Source: an uncultured Saprospirales bacterium (GTDB lineage Bacteria > Bacteroidota > Bacteroidia > Chitinophagales > Saprospiraceae). Taken from it: a stretch of 64,000 nucleotides of DNA. The position numbers and the translations under genes were made by a program. Under the pieces are notes generated by a model. The model worked only from the letters and a program-made list of their open reading frames with translations. It searched no databases and was not told where the DNA came from. Location: positions 1-64,000 of the forward strand of contig CALAZP010000071.1 in NCBI GenBank assembly GCA_937926355.1. The letters are read 5' to 3'. Positions 34,569-43,940 of this stretch are shown here, piece after piece; within the stretch, counting starts at the first letter, position 1; each line of letters starts with the position of its first letter.

Positions 34569-35843
34569 ATGGTCAATAAAATGATGGTTTTGATATTAGG
34601 TGGTGGCGCAGGTACTAGACTATTTCCTTTAACTAGTAAGCGATCTAAACCTGCTGTTCCAATCGGAGGAAAATATCGTTTGATTGACATTCCTATTTCC
34701 AATTGCCTCAACTCAGGTCTCAGAAGGATGTTTGTGCTTACCCAATATAATTCTGCTTCATTAAATAAGCACATCAAGAATACCTACCACTTCGATCATT
34801 TTAGCAGAGGGTTTGTAGATATTTTAGCAGCCGAACAAACCCCTACTAGCGGAGACTGGTTTCAGGGTACAGCCGATGCGGTTCGCCAATCCATGCATCA
34901 TTTGAAAAATCAAGATTTTGAATACATCTTGATTTTATCAGGTGACCAACTTTACCAGATGGATTTACAAGGTTTCGGACAATTTCATATAGATCAAAAA
35001 GCAGAAATCACTATTGCTACTATTCCTGTAGTGGCCAAAGATGCTACCGGATTTGGAATTCTAAAAGTGAATGAAAAAGGACTAATAGATAGTTTTATTG
35101 AAAAACCTTCCCCTGAAAAATTAAAAGGCTGGGAATCTCCAGTAGCTTCCAAGTATGCCAAAGAAAATAAGCACTATCTCGCCTCTATGGGGATCTATAT
35201 TTTCAACAGAAAAACTCTTGAGAATTTATTCAAAGAAGATGCTGGCTCCATAGATTTCGGAAAAGAAATCATTCCTAATGCAATTCATTCAGGAAAAAAA
35301 ATTGCCAGCTATAATTACGATGGATATTGGGAAGACATCGGAACCATCAGGTCTTTTTTTGAAGCTAACTTAGCACTCACTGATAAGGTGCCCGCCTTCA
35401 ATTTATTTGATAATAAAGCCGCTATATATACCCGACCGAGATTATTAGCTCCGTCCAAAATATTTGGGACGGTATTCAGACAAGCCGTTGTCGCCGAAGG
35501 GTCTATCATTCACGCCAAAAGCATCGAAAGAACTATAGTGGGAATTCGATCTAGAATTGGAGAGAACACCGTTATATCCAACACTATTATAATGGGAAAT
35601 GACTATTATCAAACCTTGGATGAAGTCACTAAATCCACCAAGAAGAAACCTTATATGGGTATAGGTGAGAATTGCTATATCGAAAACGCCATAATCGATA
35701 AAAATTGTATGATAGGTGATCAGGTTACTATTAGGGGAAGTGCCAATTTAAAAGATCAAGAAACCGATACCTACACCATTAAAGATGGAATTGTTGTCAT
35801 TAAAAAAAGAGCTATTATTCCATCTGGCTCAAGAATCGGATAA
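34569..35843 (+). CDS. glgC: Glucose-1-phosphate adenylyltransferase
   Basis: Makes ADP-glucose for glycogen from glucose 1-phosphate and ATP. The N-terminal nucleotidyltransferase domain has ILGGGAGTRLFPLTSKRSKPAVP, split as the standard GGGxGTRL loop followed by KRSKPAVP; DQLYQMD, EKPSPEKL and GYWEDIGTI follow. A C-terminal left-handed beta-helix (about 290-424) is the regulatory domain. ATG 34569 is used; ATG 34581 is an equally good alternative. It follows glgA by 4 bases and converges on the TonB-like gene. Confidence 0.93.
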   Translation: MVNKMMVLILGGGAGTRLFPLTSKRSKPAVPIGGKYRLIDIPISNCLNSGLRRMFVLTQYNSASLNKHIKNTYHFDHFSRGFVDILAAEQTPTSGDWFQGTADAVRQSMHHLKNQDFEYILILSGDQLYQMDLQGFGQFHIDQKAEITIATIPVVAKDATGFGILKVNEKGLIDSFIEKPSPEKLKGWESPVASKYAKENKHYLASMGIYIFNRKTLENLFKEDAGSIDFGKEIIPNAIHSGKKIASYNYDGYWEDIGTIRSFFEANLALTDKVPAFNLFDNKAAIYTRPRLLAPSKIFGTVFRQAVVAEGSIIHAKSIERTIVGIRSRIGENTVISNTIIMGNDYYQTLDEVTKSTKKKPYMGIGENCYIENAIIDKNCMIGDQVTIRGSANLKDQETDTYTIKDGIVVIKKRAIIPSGSRIG

Positions 35844-35857
35844 AGACGGTTAAGAGG

Positions 35858-36931
35858 TCACTGCTTGCAGATCATAGAGAGCACGTCATCATACCAATTG
35901 ATCATTGCTATTTCCTTAGCTTTAGATAAGTTTTCACAAGCCTCTACAAATCTGTTTTGGTCCAACATGATTTGTCCCCTAAAAATTAAAAACTCAGCAT
36001 TATCAGGAAATTCAAACAAAGCACTGTCTATTTTAAGTAGAGCGTTATCAATATCACCCTCTTCCAAAAGAGAACCAGCTTCAGCTGCCCAATTACTGGC
36101 AACCGTATAGCCTTCATTAATAGCATTACAATAAATAAAATCTGGTCTAAAGTTAAGGCTGAGGGTTAAAGAAGAGGGAACCGCTCTCCCTTCATAAGTT
36201 GCAGGTATCCAGTTACCATAGGTGTTGGTAACTGTTTGAATTCCCGCATTCCAGAAATCAAGTCCGAGATTGGAGTAATCCACCAGATCCAAAACTCTAA
36301 CATTTCCGGTAGCTTCAACAATTATTTCGATATCAATTTTCCCAACCTTACAGCTTTCTTTAGCAGACTCTGGATAAACCAATTGCTCGTCTAAAAATTG
36401 CGTTAGACCCTCTGCCCCGCCTTCAAAACCTAGTGGGGTATCAAAAGAAGTATATACCGTATCTCCATCCCTAAGCTCATAAGGAGGAGCTTCTTCTAAT
36501 TTGAATTTTACGGGTAAAGTAATACTAGATCTGACGATTTTGCCTTCATTTTTAGCTGGAATCCATTGAATACCACCTGTTTGAAAAAGATCCAGCACTC
36601 TCAACACCTCTTCGCCACAACCTCCCTCTACATTGCGCAATATTTCTTTTCCCGAAAGGGATCCGTCTTTTTCTACTACAAATCTAACCACAACGGTTCC
36701 TTCGTGTCCTTCTTGACTGGCTAGAAGAGGATACGTGACATTTTGGTAAACAAATTGCAGCAATAATTGCTGGGCACATTGGTCTCTTTCTTCTTTTGAC
36801 AGGGTAGTATCAGCACATGGACTCAACATAGCTGCTTGTTCCACTACCTGATAAATAGTAGTATCTTCACTTTGAGCCACCACCCATGTCCAAGATAAAG
36901 TTAGAATAACGCTAACGATAAATGATTTCAT
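35858..36931 (-). CDS. Secreted protein with two TonB C-terminal-like domains and a TPR-like tail
   Basis: A 357-residue protein. A signal peptide (1-20) is followed by TonB-C-type domain 1 (about 60-146: HEGTVVVRFVVEKDGSLSG, WIPAKNEG) and domain 2 (about 177-263: VGKIDIEIIVEATGNV, WIPATYEGRAV). The end (about 275-357) looks like one or two TPR repeats. Each TonB-like domain has the YP...G.V.V.F.V...G pattern. It lacks a membrane anchor other than the signal peptide, unlike classical TonB, so it may be periplasmic. It is 27 bases after the dipeptidase gene on the same strand. Confidence 0.75.
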   Translation of the reverse strand: MKSFIVSVILTLSWTWVVAQSEDTTIYQVVEQAAMLSPCADTTLSKEERDQCAQQLLLQFVYQNVTYPLLASQEGHEGTVVVRFVVEKDGSLSGKEILRNVEGGCGEEVLRVLDLFQTGGIQWIPAKNEGKIVRSSITLPVKFKLEEAPPYELRDGDTVYTSFDTPLGFEGGAEGLTQFLDEQLVYPESAKESCKVGKIDIEIIVEATGNVRVLDLVDYSNLGLDFWNAGIQTVTNTYGNWIPATYEGRAVPSSLTLSLNFRPDFIYCNAINEGYTVASNWAAEAGSLLEEGDIDNALLKIDSALFEFPDNAEFLIFRGQIMLDQNRFVEACENLSKAKEIAMINWYDDVLSMICKQ

Positions 36932-36958
36932 AAATACCTCTATCTAATTAAACCTCCA

Positions 36959-38206
36959 TTAAAGACTAGCTGCAATTTTCTCTACTTCGTTCCATACCCT
37001 AAAGACGTTGGCCGAACAAATCTTTTCAATATCCTCTTCCGTGTACCCTCGCTTTAACAATTCAAAAATCAAATTGGGATACTGGGAAACATCCTTTAGT
37101 CCGGTGGGAAGAGAATCCCCTACGCCGTCAAAATCTGAACCAATTCCGACATGGTCGATTCCCGCCAAAGCCACTACGTGATCAATGTGATCTGCCACCA
37201 TTTTAACATCTGAGTATAGGGCAGGATGCTCTTTTTGGAAAGCTTCTATCACTGGTTTCGCCGCTTCGTCAGTATAGGTCAACCCAGCATCGGATAGCTG
37301 CGTCCGCAACAACTCCCTAAGAGAGTCTCGCTGCTGAGCAATGGCTCCATCCAAAAAGGTAGAACCAAAATTTATTTGAATCACTCCACCTTTTTCACCT
37401 AAGAGTTTGATCATATCGTCATCCATATTGCGCTCAAATCCTGGCGTAAATTTCCTGCAAGAAGAATGAGAAGCAATAGCAGGAGCCTTACTTAATTCCA
37501 TCACCTGATAGAAGGTTTGGTCGCTTACATGCGAAATATCCACCATAATACCCACTCGATTCATCTCCTGAACCACCTCTCTGCCAAATTCAGACAAACC
37601 TCCCCAAGTTCCCGTCGTATCATAAGACGAATCACAAATCTGATTATCCGTGGCATGCGTTAAAGTGATATAGCGAATCCCTCGCTCGTGAAAATACTTC
37701 ACATTGCTGAGGTCGTCCTCGATAGGAGCCCCATTCTCCATCCCCATAGGCAAAGAAATTAAGCCTTCGGCAAAATAGCTCTTCACCTCCTCAGGAGAGG
37801 TGGCTATTGCAAAGTTGGTGGGATGCGCTTCAGCTATACCGGTAACCATATTAATCAGAGAATCCGCAAATTCTTTAGCACCTCCCGATACCTGGTAAGA
37901 AGATGGGATATATATAGACATAAAAGGTGCATCTAATCCACCTGCTTTAGCTCTTTCATAATCAAAATCTCCCTCATCTGTAGCAATAGGGATTCCGAGA
38001 AATTCCTTGGTCAGTCTAAAATTTTTCACCTTTAACCGGTAAGGTAAATCTACATGACCATCCGTTAAAATAAACTTATGGGCTAAGGCTTTTGCCTCTA
38101 CCATCAATTCTTCGTCTGACATTTCAGAAAAATCTCTATTATTTTTTTCCTGCTGGCCGCATGCTGCTAGAAAAACAAATACTAATAGAGTTAAAATATG
38201 CTTCAT
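36959..38206 (-). CDS. Membrane dipeptidase family (M19) lipoprotein
   Basis: Zinc dipeptidase of the renal-dipeptidase family, exported as a lipoprotein: lipobox LAAC follows a hydrophobic stretch. Metal ligands appear in TDGHVDLP (HxD), in the ISHVSDQTF segment and in ASHSSCRKF; GIGSDFDGVG is the family's C-terminal metal/substrate motif. Length (415) is normal. ATG 38206 begins a typical signal peptide; an ATG three codons earlier (38215) is possible. Probable substrates are dipeptides, maybe including D-amino-acid or cell-wall dipeptides. Upstream neighbour is a beta-barrel protein. Confidence 0.87.
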   Translation of the reverse strand: MKHILTLLVFVFLAACGQQEKNNRDFSEMSDEELMVEAKALAHKFILTDGHVDLPYRLKVKNFRLTKEFLGIPIATDEGDFDYERAKAGGLDAPFMSIYIPSSYQVSGGAKEFADSLINMVTGIAEAHPTNFAIATSPEEVKSYFAEGLISLPMGMENGAPIEDDLSNVKYFHERGIRYITLTHATDNQICDSSYDTTGTWGGLSEFGREVVQEMNRVGIMVDISHVSDQTFYQVMELSKAPAIASHSSCRKFTPGFERNMDDDMIKLLGEKGGVIQINFGSTFLDGAIAQQRDSLRELLRTQLSDAGLTYTDEAAKPVIEAFQKEHPALYSDVKMVADHIDHVVALAGIDHVGIGSDFDGVGDSLPTGLKDVSQYPNLIFELLKRGYTEEDIEKICSANVFRVWNEVEKIAASL

Positions 38207-38257
38207 GGTTATCATTTAAACTTCAAAAATAGGTCATTCTTTTAGTTATAAGAAGTC

Positions 38258-38893
38258 TTAGAGATCAGAAGTCTCCCTTTTACCCATTTTTCTTTTTCCA
38301 TATTCCAATTGATACGACAAAGAAAAATGAAATAAATTGGATTCTCGGTACTCCCCTTTCATAAAGTCATCTAGGTATACCCTAAACTTTACATTTAAGC
38401 CCTCGCTAAATTGGATTCCGGCAAAAGCAGAGGGCAAAAATTTTTGTGTTCTATCGCTAAACCAAGAGGTGTACTTACTTATTTTTTTGCCGTTAACATA
38501 TCTCTTTTCTTTGTAATTAAAGGCAAATTCACCCTCGAGTCCACCAAACACAAACGTTCGTTTCCTGAAATTACCTAATTTCACTCCTAAAGGAACGCCA
38601 ATGGTGTATACCCTGCGCTTGACTTTTTCCGAACCCTCCTGCCCGACAAATCCAATGTTTCTAAGACCTAATCCGGTAAACCATCCCAAATTATTATTCA
38701 AATCAAGGTGCCTATATTGAGATAAGTGAAAAAATAAAGAAGTCCTTACGCCCTCGCTTAAATCTTGCCCGTTGTCATCAATCAAATCGGCAAAACCAAA
38801 AATAATTTCTCCCCCACCTGTTTTATAAGTAATTTGTCCACTAACCCATATAGGAAAGGAAAGAATTACTAGGGCCAATAAACCTTGTTTCAT
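38258..38893 (-). CDS. Outer membrane beta-barrel-like protein, unknown
   Basis: A 211-residue protein starting MKQGLLALVILSFPIWVSGQ, a good signal peptide; an in-frame start nine codons earlier would spoil it. The mature part has alternating short hydrophobic strands and turns with Gly and aromatic residues (e.g. FTGLGLRNIGF, VFGGLEGEFAF), which suggest a small porin-like or outer-membrane-beta-barrel fold. I cannot assign it to a family. The stop lies 51 bases before the start of the dipeptidase gene on the same strand. Confidence 0.65.
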   Translation of the reverse strand: MKQGLLALVILSFPIWVSGQITYKTGGGEIIFGFADLIDDNGQDLSEGVRTSLFFHLSQYRHLDLNNNLGWFTGLGLRNIGFVGQEGSEKVKRRVYTIGVPLGVKLGNFRKRTFVFGGLEGEFAFNYKEKRYVNGKKISKYTSWFSDRTQKFLPSAFAGIQFSEGLNVKFRVYLDDFMKGEYRESNLFHFSLSYQLEYGKRKMGKRETSDL

Positions 38894-38967
38894 GGTAATG
38901 TTTTTTATTAGTGACGACAAGTTATTCAGAATAGTTGTCTAAAGTGGTAATTTTACGCAAAAAAAGA

Positions 38968-39546
38968 ATGGAACAACTGGACAAACACCTAGAAGCCTTA
39001 ATTTTTTCCAGTAACCAACCAATCCAACTCTCAGCAATTAAAAGTTGTATAGAGGAAAGCCTTGGCACCAATTTCAAAGAAGAAGACTTGCAAACCTCTA
39101 TCCAAAATATAGTAGAAAAATACCAGTCTCCATCACATGCTATTGAAGTGATCGAAATGGCAGGGGGTTGGCAATTCGTCACTAAAGCAGCTTATCACTC
39201 CACCATAGGGATATTTTTGAAACAAAACTCCAATAAAAAACTTTCAAGATCTGCTTTGGAAACCTTGTCTATTATCGCTTACAAACAACCTGTAAGCAAA
39301 AGTGAATTAGAAAAAATTAGAGGGGTCAATTGTGATTATGCCATTCAAAAACTAATGGAAAAAGAATTGGTCGAAATTACTGGAAGGGATGAAGGTCCAG
39401 GAAGGCCTTTACTATATGGAACTTCCGTGAAATTCATGGATTATTTCGGGTTAAACAGCCTGAATGAATTACCAAAGTTAAAAGAATTTGAAACCCCCGA
39501 CAACGAAATAGGCATTCCGGCCGTTGCAGAAGATAAAGAGAACTAA
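38968..39546 (+). CDS. scpB: Segregation and condensation protein B
   Basis: Kleisin-associated winged-helix protein of the Smc-ScpAB condensin complex. Two winged-helix modules (about 1-85 and 86-165) are visible; LSRSALETLSIIAYKQPVSKSELEKIRG, split by its conserved Pro, is the strongest ScpB signature, with GRDEGPGRPLLYGT at the end. The ATG at 38968 gives MEQLDKHLEALIF, the usual start; an in-frame TTG at 38935 adds no conserved sequence. smc and scpA are not in the window. Confidence 0.9.
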   Translation: MEQLDKHLEALIFSSNQPIQLSAIKSCIEESLGTNFKEEDLQTSIQNIVEKYQSPSHAIEVIEMAGGWQFVTKAAYHSTIGIFLKQNSNKKLSRSALETLSIIAYKQPVSKSELEKIRGVNCDYAIQKLMEKELVEITGRDEGPGRPLLYGTSVKFMDYFGLNSLNELPKLKEFETPDNEIGIPAVAEDKEN

Positions 39547-39548
39547 AT

Positions 39549-40061
39549 ATGGACAAACCCTTAGTCAATCGAGTAGCTGCAAGTGGATTGGTTACCCTCA
39601 AACCAGATGAGCATCTTCAATCAGTATCCTTTGCCCATTTTGATTTTAAAGATTATCTCTTCCAAGGACTAATGCTTAAAGAAAAAGATTTCAGATCTTC
39701 TCTAAAAAATAAAGATTGGACTTTGGAAAAAGACAAAGTTTTACTCGTGTCTTGTTCATCCGAAGCCATTATTCCCATGTGGGCATACATGCTAGTTGCT
39801 GCAACTGCATTCCCTTATGTCAAAGACATTCAATTCGGAGATGAGAACTCCTTTTATGATACACAATTAAACCAATACCTTTCCCATCTTAACCCCAATG
39901 ATTACAAAGACCAGAGGGTAGTTGTTAAAGGCTGTGGAGCGTTTTCTATTCCGCCTTGGTTCTATTTAAAAATCACCCACTTATTGACTCCCCATGTGAA
40001 AAGCCTTATGTTTGGAGAACCTTGTTCAACAGTACCCATATTTAAAAGAACCAACACCTAA
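39549..40061 (+). CDS. DUF2480 family protein
   Basis: A 170-residue protein that fits the Bacteroidota family DUF2480: VNRVAASGLVTLKPDE, DFKDYLFQGLMLKEKDFR, LVSCSSEAIIPMWAYM and VVVKGCGAFSIPPWFYLKIT are conserved positions. Function unknown. Two Cys lie in VSCSS and KGCGA, and a third near the end (EPCSTV), which might be a metal or redox site. It is 2 bases after scpB and overlaps the next start by 1 base, so all three are an operon. Confidence 0.8.
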   Translation: MDKPLVNRVAASGLVTLKPDEHLQSVSFAHFDFKDYLFQGLMLKEKDFRSSLKNKDWTLEKDKVLLVSCSSEAIIPMWAYMLVAATAFPYVKDIQFGDENSFYDTQLNQYLSHLNPNDYKDQRVVVKGCGAFSIPPWFYLKITHLLTPHVKSLMFGEPCSTVPIFKRTNT

Positions 40062-40963
40062 TGAAACAAATCCTATTTTCCTACACCGGAGTGATTGCCG
40101 CTTTTTTGACCATTGTATTTTTTACTTCTTACCTCAATGACCAACCTTTAAATAAGGAACCAATAGGACAGCAAATCAAACCCGTAGCTCTTGGAGATAC
40201 TTTTGATTTTGCTGAAGAGATGCTTCCCATGAAAAATTTCGACGTTAGAGAAAGGCTGGATCGGGAACTCTTAGTGAATACCTATTGGCACTCCAGCACC
40301 CTTTTGAACCTGAAAAAAAAATCTAAATATTTTCCGATCATTGAGCCTATTCTATCAAAATATGGCATACCAGATGATTTCAAATACCTCTCCGTTGCAG
40401 AATCTAACCTAAGTAATGCAAATTCTCCTGCAGGTGCCAAAGGTTTTTGGCAACTAATGTCGCCTACGGCAAAAGCTTACGGGCTGGAAATTACTAGTGG
40501 GATTGACGAGCGATTCAACTTGGAAAAAGCCACTGAGGCAGCGTGCCAATACCTATTGCATTACAAAGAAAAATTTGGCAGTTGGACGATGGCCGCTGCA
40601 GCCTACAATCTTGGGGCCACTAAAATGAGTGAAGAAATTAGAAATCAAAAAACAAATAACTACTACGAGATGAACCTAAACGAAGAAACCTCAAGGTATA
40701 TCTTCAGATTGGTAGCTATCAAAGAAATTTTAACGTATCCAGAGAAATTCGGATTCTATCTTACCCCAGAAGATGTTTATCCTCCACTGGAACCTCACTA
40801 TATTGACACCATTCAAAATTCTATTCCTAGTTTGGCAGACTACGCGCAGTCAAAAGGAATTACCTATAGGATGTTAAAAGTTTACAATCCATGGCTTTTG
40901 GATAGCAAACTAGATAATCCGAATGGAAAGACCTTTTTGATAAAATTGCCCCAACAAGATTAG
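40061..40963 (+). CDS. Lytic transglycosylase, SLT family
   Basis: A 300-residue murein transglycosylase. A membrane or signal helix at about 6-24 is followed by an SLT domain (about 95-230) with catalytic Glu114 in SVAESNLSN, SPAGAKGFWQLM (the GxxQ-type motif) and AAAAYNLG. The C-terminal 50 residues (SLADYAQSKGITYRMLKVYNPW) resemble a LysM-like module as in MltD. It would be periplasmic and cut glycan strands. Tail-to-tail overlap of 4 bases with the porW-like gene. Confidence 0.88.
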   Translation: MKQILFSYTGVIAAFLTIVFFTSYLNDQPLNKEPIGQQIKPVALGDTFDFAEEMLPMKNFDVRERLDRELLVNTYWHSSTLLNLKKKSKYFPIIEPILSKYGIPDDFKYLSVAESNLSNANSPAGAKGFWQLMSPTAKAYGLEITSGIDERFNLEKATEAACQYLLHYKEKFGSWTMAAAAYNLGATKMSEEIRNQKTNNYYEMNLNEETSRYIFRLVAIKEILTYPEKFGFYLTPEDVYPPLEPHYIDTIQNSIPSLADYAQSKGITYRMLKVYNPWLLDSKLDNPNGKTFLIKLPQQD

Positions 40964-43845
40964 TAATAATAGGTGTTGAAAAATTCGCTGTATCCATCTA
41001 ATGATTTGGATCGCAATATTTCTCTATAGTTATTCTGGGACATGGGAAAAACCGCGTATTCGACTTTATTATCAATAAAATCTTTCTGATTCCTTTTGGC
41101 TGCTAAATAATACTTCATTGCCGCTTCCTTATTATCAAATTTTCTTATTACCAATAAGGGAAACCGCTCCCCATCATTACTACCCAAATACAAATTTGAA
41201 ATTCTCAATTTATCGAGTTTGTGATACTGCATATGGTAATTAGACACCGCAATTTTTGCTTTATTCAATACGTCTGAATCGTCTTCTATTGAAATAACTA
41301 TATAGTGAATTTGATCAGGTTCATCCTTGAATCTCTCTATATCGCCTTTTGCATTTCCTGGTAAAGCTGCTATTGCATCTCCGAGTAATCTCAATATTTC
41401 CCTAGCACGAGATTGCTCCTCCGTATTGGGATATTTTCCTACCACCTCTCTCAACGCCCTTTTATACTGCTCCTCTCCGTCTAGATTACCTTGACACATA
41501 GCTCCTAATAAAGCAAATTTAGCCTGATACTTATTTTGAGGTGGAAATTCGCTTTTAGATTGTTGAACCATATCAAAAGCCTTTTTATAGGAGCCTTGGA
41601 CAAACCAGCGGTAGGCCTCGTTATAGTAGTTATTCAATCTTTTTTCTTCGTCCTCTAATTCAGCCAAATAATTGGGATTGGTTAAAACCTCAGCAAATTT
41701 TGATCCGGGAAACTTAGCAATGATAGCGCGTTTATAATATCCTGCTTGGCTGCTATTACCCATATCAGAGTAGGCGATATATAAAAAATACATCGCTTCA
41801 GGTTCGTAATTGTTTTTCGGGAATCGATCTAGAAGTTCCTTTAAAACTTTTATAGTAGCTTCGTTATTGTTCAATTTATTCCTGTATAGAACTCCTAAAT
41901 TGAACATTGCTTCTTGTATTTTCAAACCCGCAGATATCTTAGCCTCAGGAGTAGTAGGCAGTGTACCAATAATTTCTGCCACCTCGTCTTCAGTTAATAA
42001 CGGAATAGGTACTTCCTCAATGATCTCTTCCTCCAACTCCGCTATAGAAAAATCATTAATCGCCTCCTGCCTTCTCCAATTATCTGCCAATGGCCGATCT
42101 CCCCATTTTCTTTCAAAATCCCTTTTGCCCCTAGCCAATGCTTTTTCGTCATAAGCAAAAAAAGAGCTCTGTAAACTTACCGTTAGGTTACTTATTCCAG
42201 CTGTTCCGACTGTGTTAAGTTTCCTATTCCCATTTCTACCTTGAAGCATAGGATTACTCTTTGCTTCCTCTTCCTCAGCATTTTGTGTCTCCTCAATACT
42301 TTTTGCTTTTTGCCTAGCCGCCACTTCTTTCAATTCTTCAGGACTCATTTCGGACAACTTCAAAAGACTATCCTGAAGATTTATTATATTTATATTTTCT
42401 GCTATCTCATCTAGATTATCATTCATGGCTTTTATCTCACTATACCTCATGTCTTGATTAGGCATGGCCCCAAGAGCCTTCTGATAATAATCCTTCGCCG
42501 CCACAAAATCTTCTTTTTTAAAGTACAATTCAGCCAGTACTATAAATGTTTCTAAATTTCGATTCTCATTATTACTAACCTCAATGGCCTTTAAAAATAA
42601 CGCAATTGCATCCTCCTCTTGCCCAGTTTCCAGTTCCAGAACACCTAAAGCGTGGTAAATTTGATCCGCATAGATTTCATTCTTTTCATCGTTAAGCATT
42701 TTTTCCAAATTATCCCTAGATTTCTCTGGACTAGCCGAAGTATTCATAGCTATGTTTAAAGAAGAAAAAAACTCCATTTCTGGATCTGAATTGTACTTTT
42801 TAGCTAATTGAAAATAGGCTAAAGCCTGTTCATTATTTTTATTAAGTTGGTATAATTGTGCCGTTATAAATGCCATTCTGGCTTTAGTAATATTATTTAC
42901 TGAATATTCTGAAGCCTGCTCTATTTCAGGCAATGCACTTTCATATTCTTTCAGTTTTAAGTAGTAGTAAGCTTTGACAGCGTGAAACTCAGATTGAAGC
43001 GAAGCGGTGAAATTTGCATAATTTTCCAAATCATCTAAAAGCCGCTTAGCACCCTCTTTATTATCCCTTTCAATCATGGTTTTTGCCAGCCAAAGTTGAC
43101 CTTCTCTGAAGGCAGGATTATGCTTAAGCATTGATTGTTTTTCATCCCTAGTCAAAGCAGGAATAGGTGCTGGAATAGGTTCCTCATTTAAATCGACCAC
43201 CTCATCTTCCCTATCCGATTCCCCCATAAAATCTTTGCGAGATGGAGCTTTTGTTCCTTTTTTCCTCGCTCTTTTAACCGCCTTATTGTAGGCCACTCTT
43301 TGCTTTTCGCGTTCTTTAATTTCTTTTTTTACTTCTTTTTTTGTTTTCTGATTGCTCTCTTTTTCCTTACTATTCTTTTTCTTAGCCTCTTTCAACTTTA
43401 ATAAAGAGGGGTCGTATTCGTTGACCAAATACCTAAGGGTTTGTTCTGCAGCCTCGTAGTCTTGCTGAAGAAACTGGGCTTTACCCATCAATAAGTAACA
43501 ATCATCAGCCCACCTGCTTTCTCTATGCAAACCCACAACAACAGACACTTTTTTGATGGCCTCATCTAATTCAGCAGAAACTGCTTGGGGGTTTTCAACA
43601 TTTAAATATTTAAAAATGGGGAGCAGTTGATTATAGTTGTTCGTTTGTTGGTTCTCCAAGCTTATAAAGGATGCCTCTAAAATTTCATTGGCATTAAAAT
43701 AGCCATTATATCTGGAGGTTGTATTGTGGTATACCTTTCCCAAAGTAGAAAGATCACCCTTTTGCTTTTGGGTTACGCAAGAAGTAGTTAAGAGTATAAT
43801 TAATATGAATAGTGTGTGGTAATAACACCTATGTAGTTTCATCAT
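40960..43845 (-). CDS. PorW/SprE-like TPR lipoprotein (type IX secretion)
   Basis: A 961-residue lipoprotein (lipobox TTSC, Cys about 23) with a domain rich in TPR repeats. The start of the mature part (YHNTTSRYNGYFNANE, then LPIFKYLN and WADDCYLLMGKAQFLQQ) and the C-terminal HYIVISI...KAKIAVSNYHMQYHKL pattern match SprE/PorW as I remember it, a protein needed for type IX secretion and gliding. A charged Lys/Glu-rich segment sits at about 155-215, with no counterpart I know. Other T9SS core genes are not in the window. The M23 gene at 43.9 kb is divergent. Confidence 0.7.
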   Translation of the reverse strand: MMKLHRCYYHTLFILIILLTTSCVTQKQKGDLSTLGKVYHNTTSRYNGYFNANEILEASFISLENQQTNNYNQLLPIFKYLNVENPQAVSAELDEAIKKVSVVVGLHRESRWADDCYLLMGKAQFLQQDYEAAEQTLRYLVNEYDPSLLKLKEAKKKNSKEKESNQKTKKEVKKEIKEREKQRVAYNKAVKRARKKGTKAPSRKDFMGESDREDEVVDLNEEPIPAPIPALTRDEKQSMLKHNPAFREGQLWLAKTMIERDNKEGAKRLLDDLENYANFTASLQSEFHAVKAYYYLKLKEYESALPEIEQASEYSVNNITKARMAFITAQLYQLNKNNEQALAYFQLAKKYNSDPEMEFFSSLNIAMNTSASPEKSRDNLEKMLNDEKNEIYADQIYHALGVLELETGQEEDAIALFLKAIEVSNNENRNLETFIVLAELYFKKEDFVAAKDYYQKALGAMPNQDMRYSEIKAMNDNLDEIAENINIINLQDSLLKLSEMSPEELKEVAARQKAKSIEETQNAEEEEAKSNPMLQGRNGNRKLNTVGTAGISNLTVSLQSSFFAYDEKALARGKRDFERKWGDRPLADNWRRQEAINDFSIAELEEEIIEEVPIPLLTEDEVAEIIGTLPTTPEAKISAGLKIQEAMFNLGVLYRNKLNNNEATIKVLKELLDRFPKNNYEPEAMYFLYIAYSDMGNSSQAGYYKRAIIAKFPGSKFAEVLTNPNYLAELEDEEKRLNNYYNEAYRWFVQGSYKKAFDMVQQSKSEFPPQNKYQAKFALLGAMCQGNLDGEEQYKRALREVVGKYPNTEEQSRAREILRLLGDAIAALPGNAKGDIERFKDEPDQIHYIVISIEDDSDVLNKAKIAVSNYHMQYHKLDKLRISNLYLGSNDGERFPLLVIRKFDNKEAAMKYYLAAKRNQKDFIDNKVEYAVFPMSQNNYREILRSKSLDGYSEFFNTYYY

Positions 43846-43940
43846 TTCCGTAATTTTGCTTTAATAGCGTCCAATAATAACTATATTTATGAAAATTTAT
43901 TTTGTAGTTATTTAGGACAAATATCCAATGATTTTTTCAA

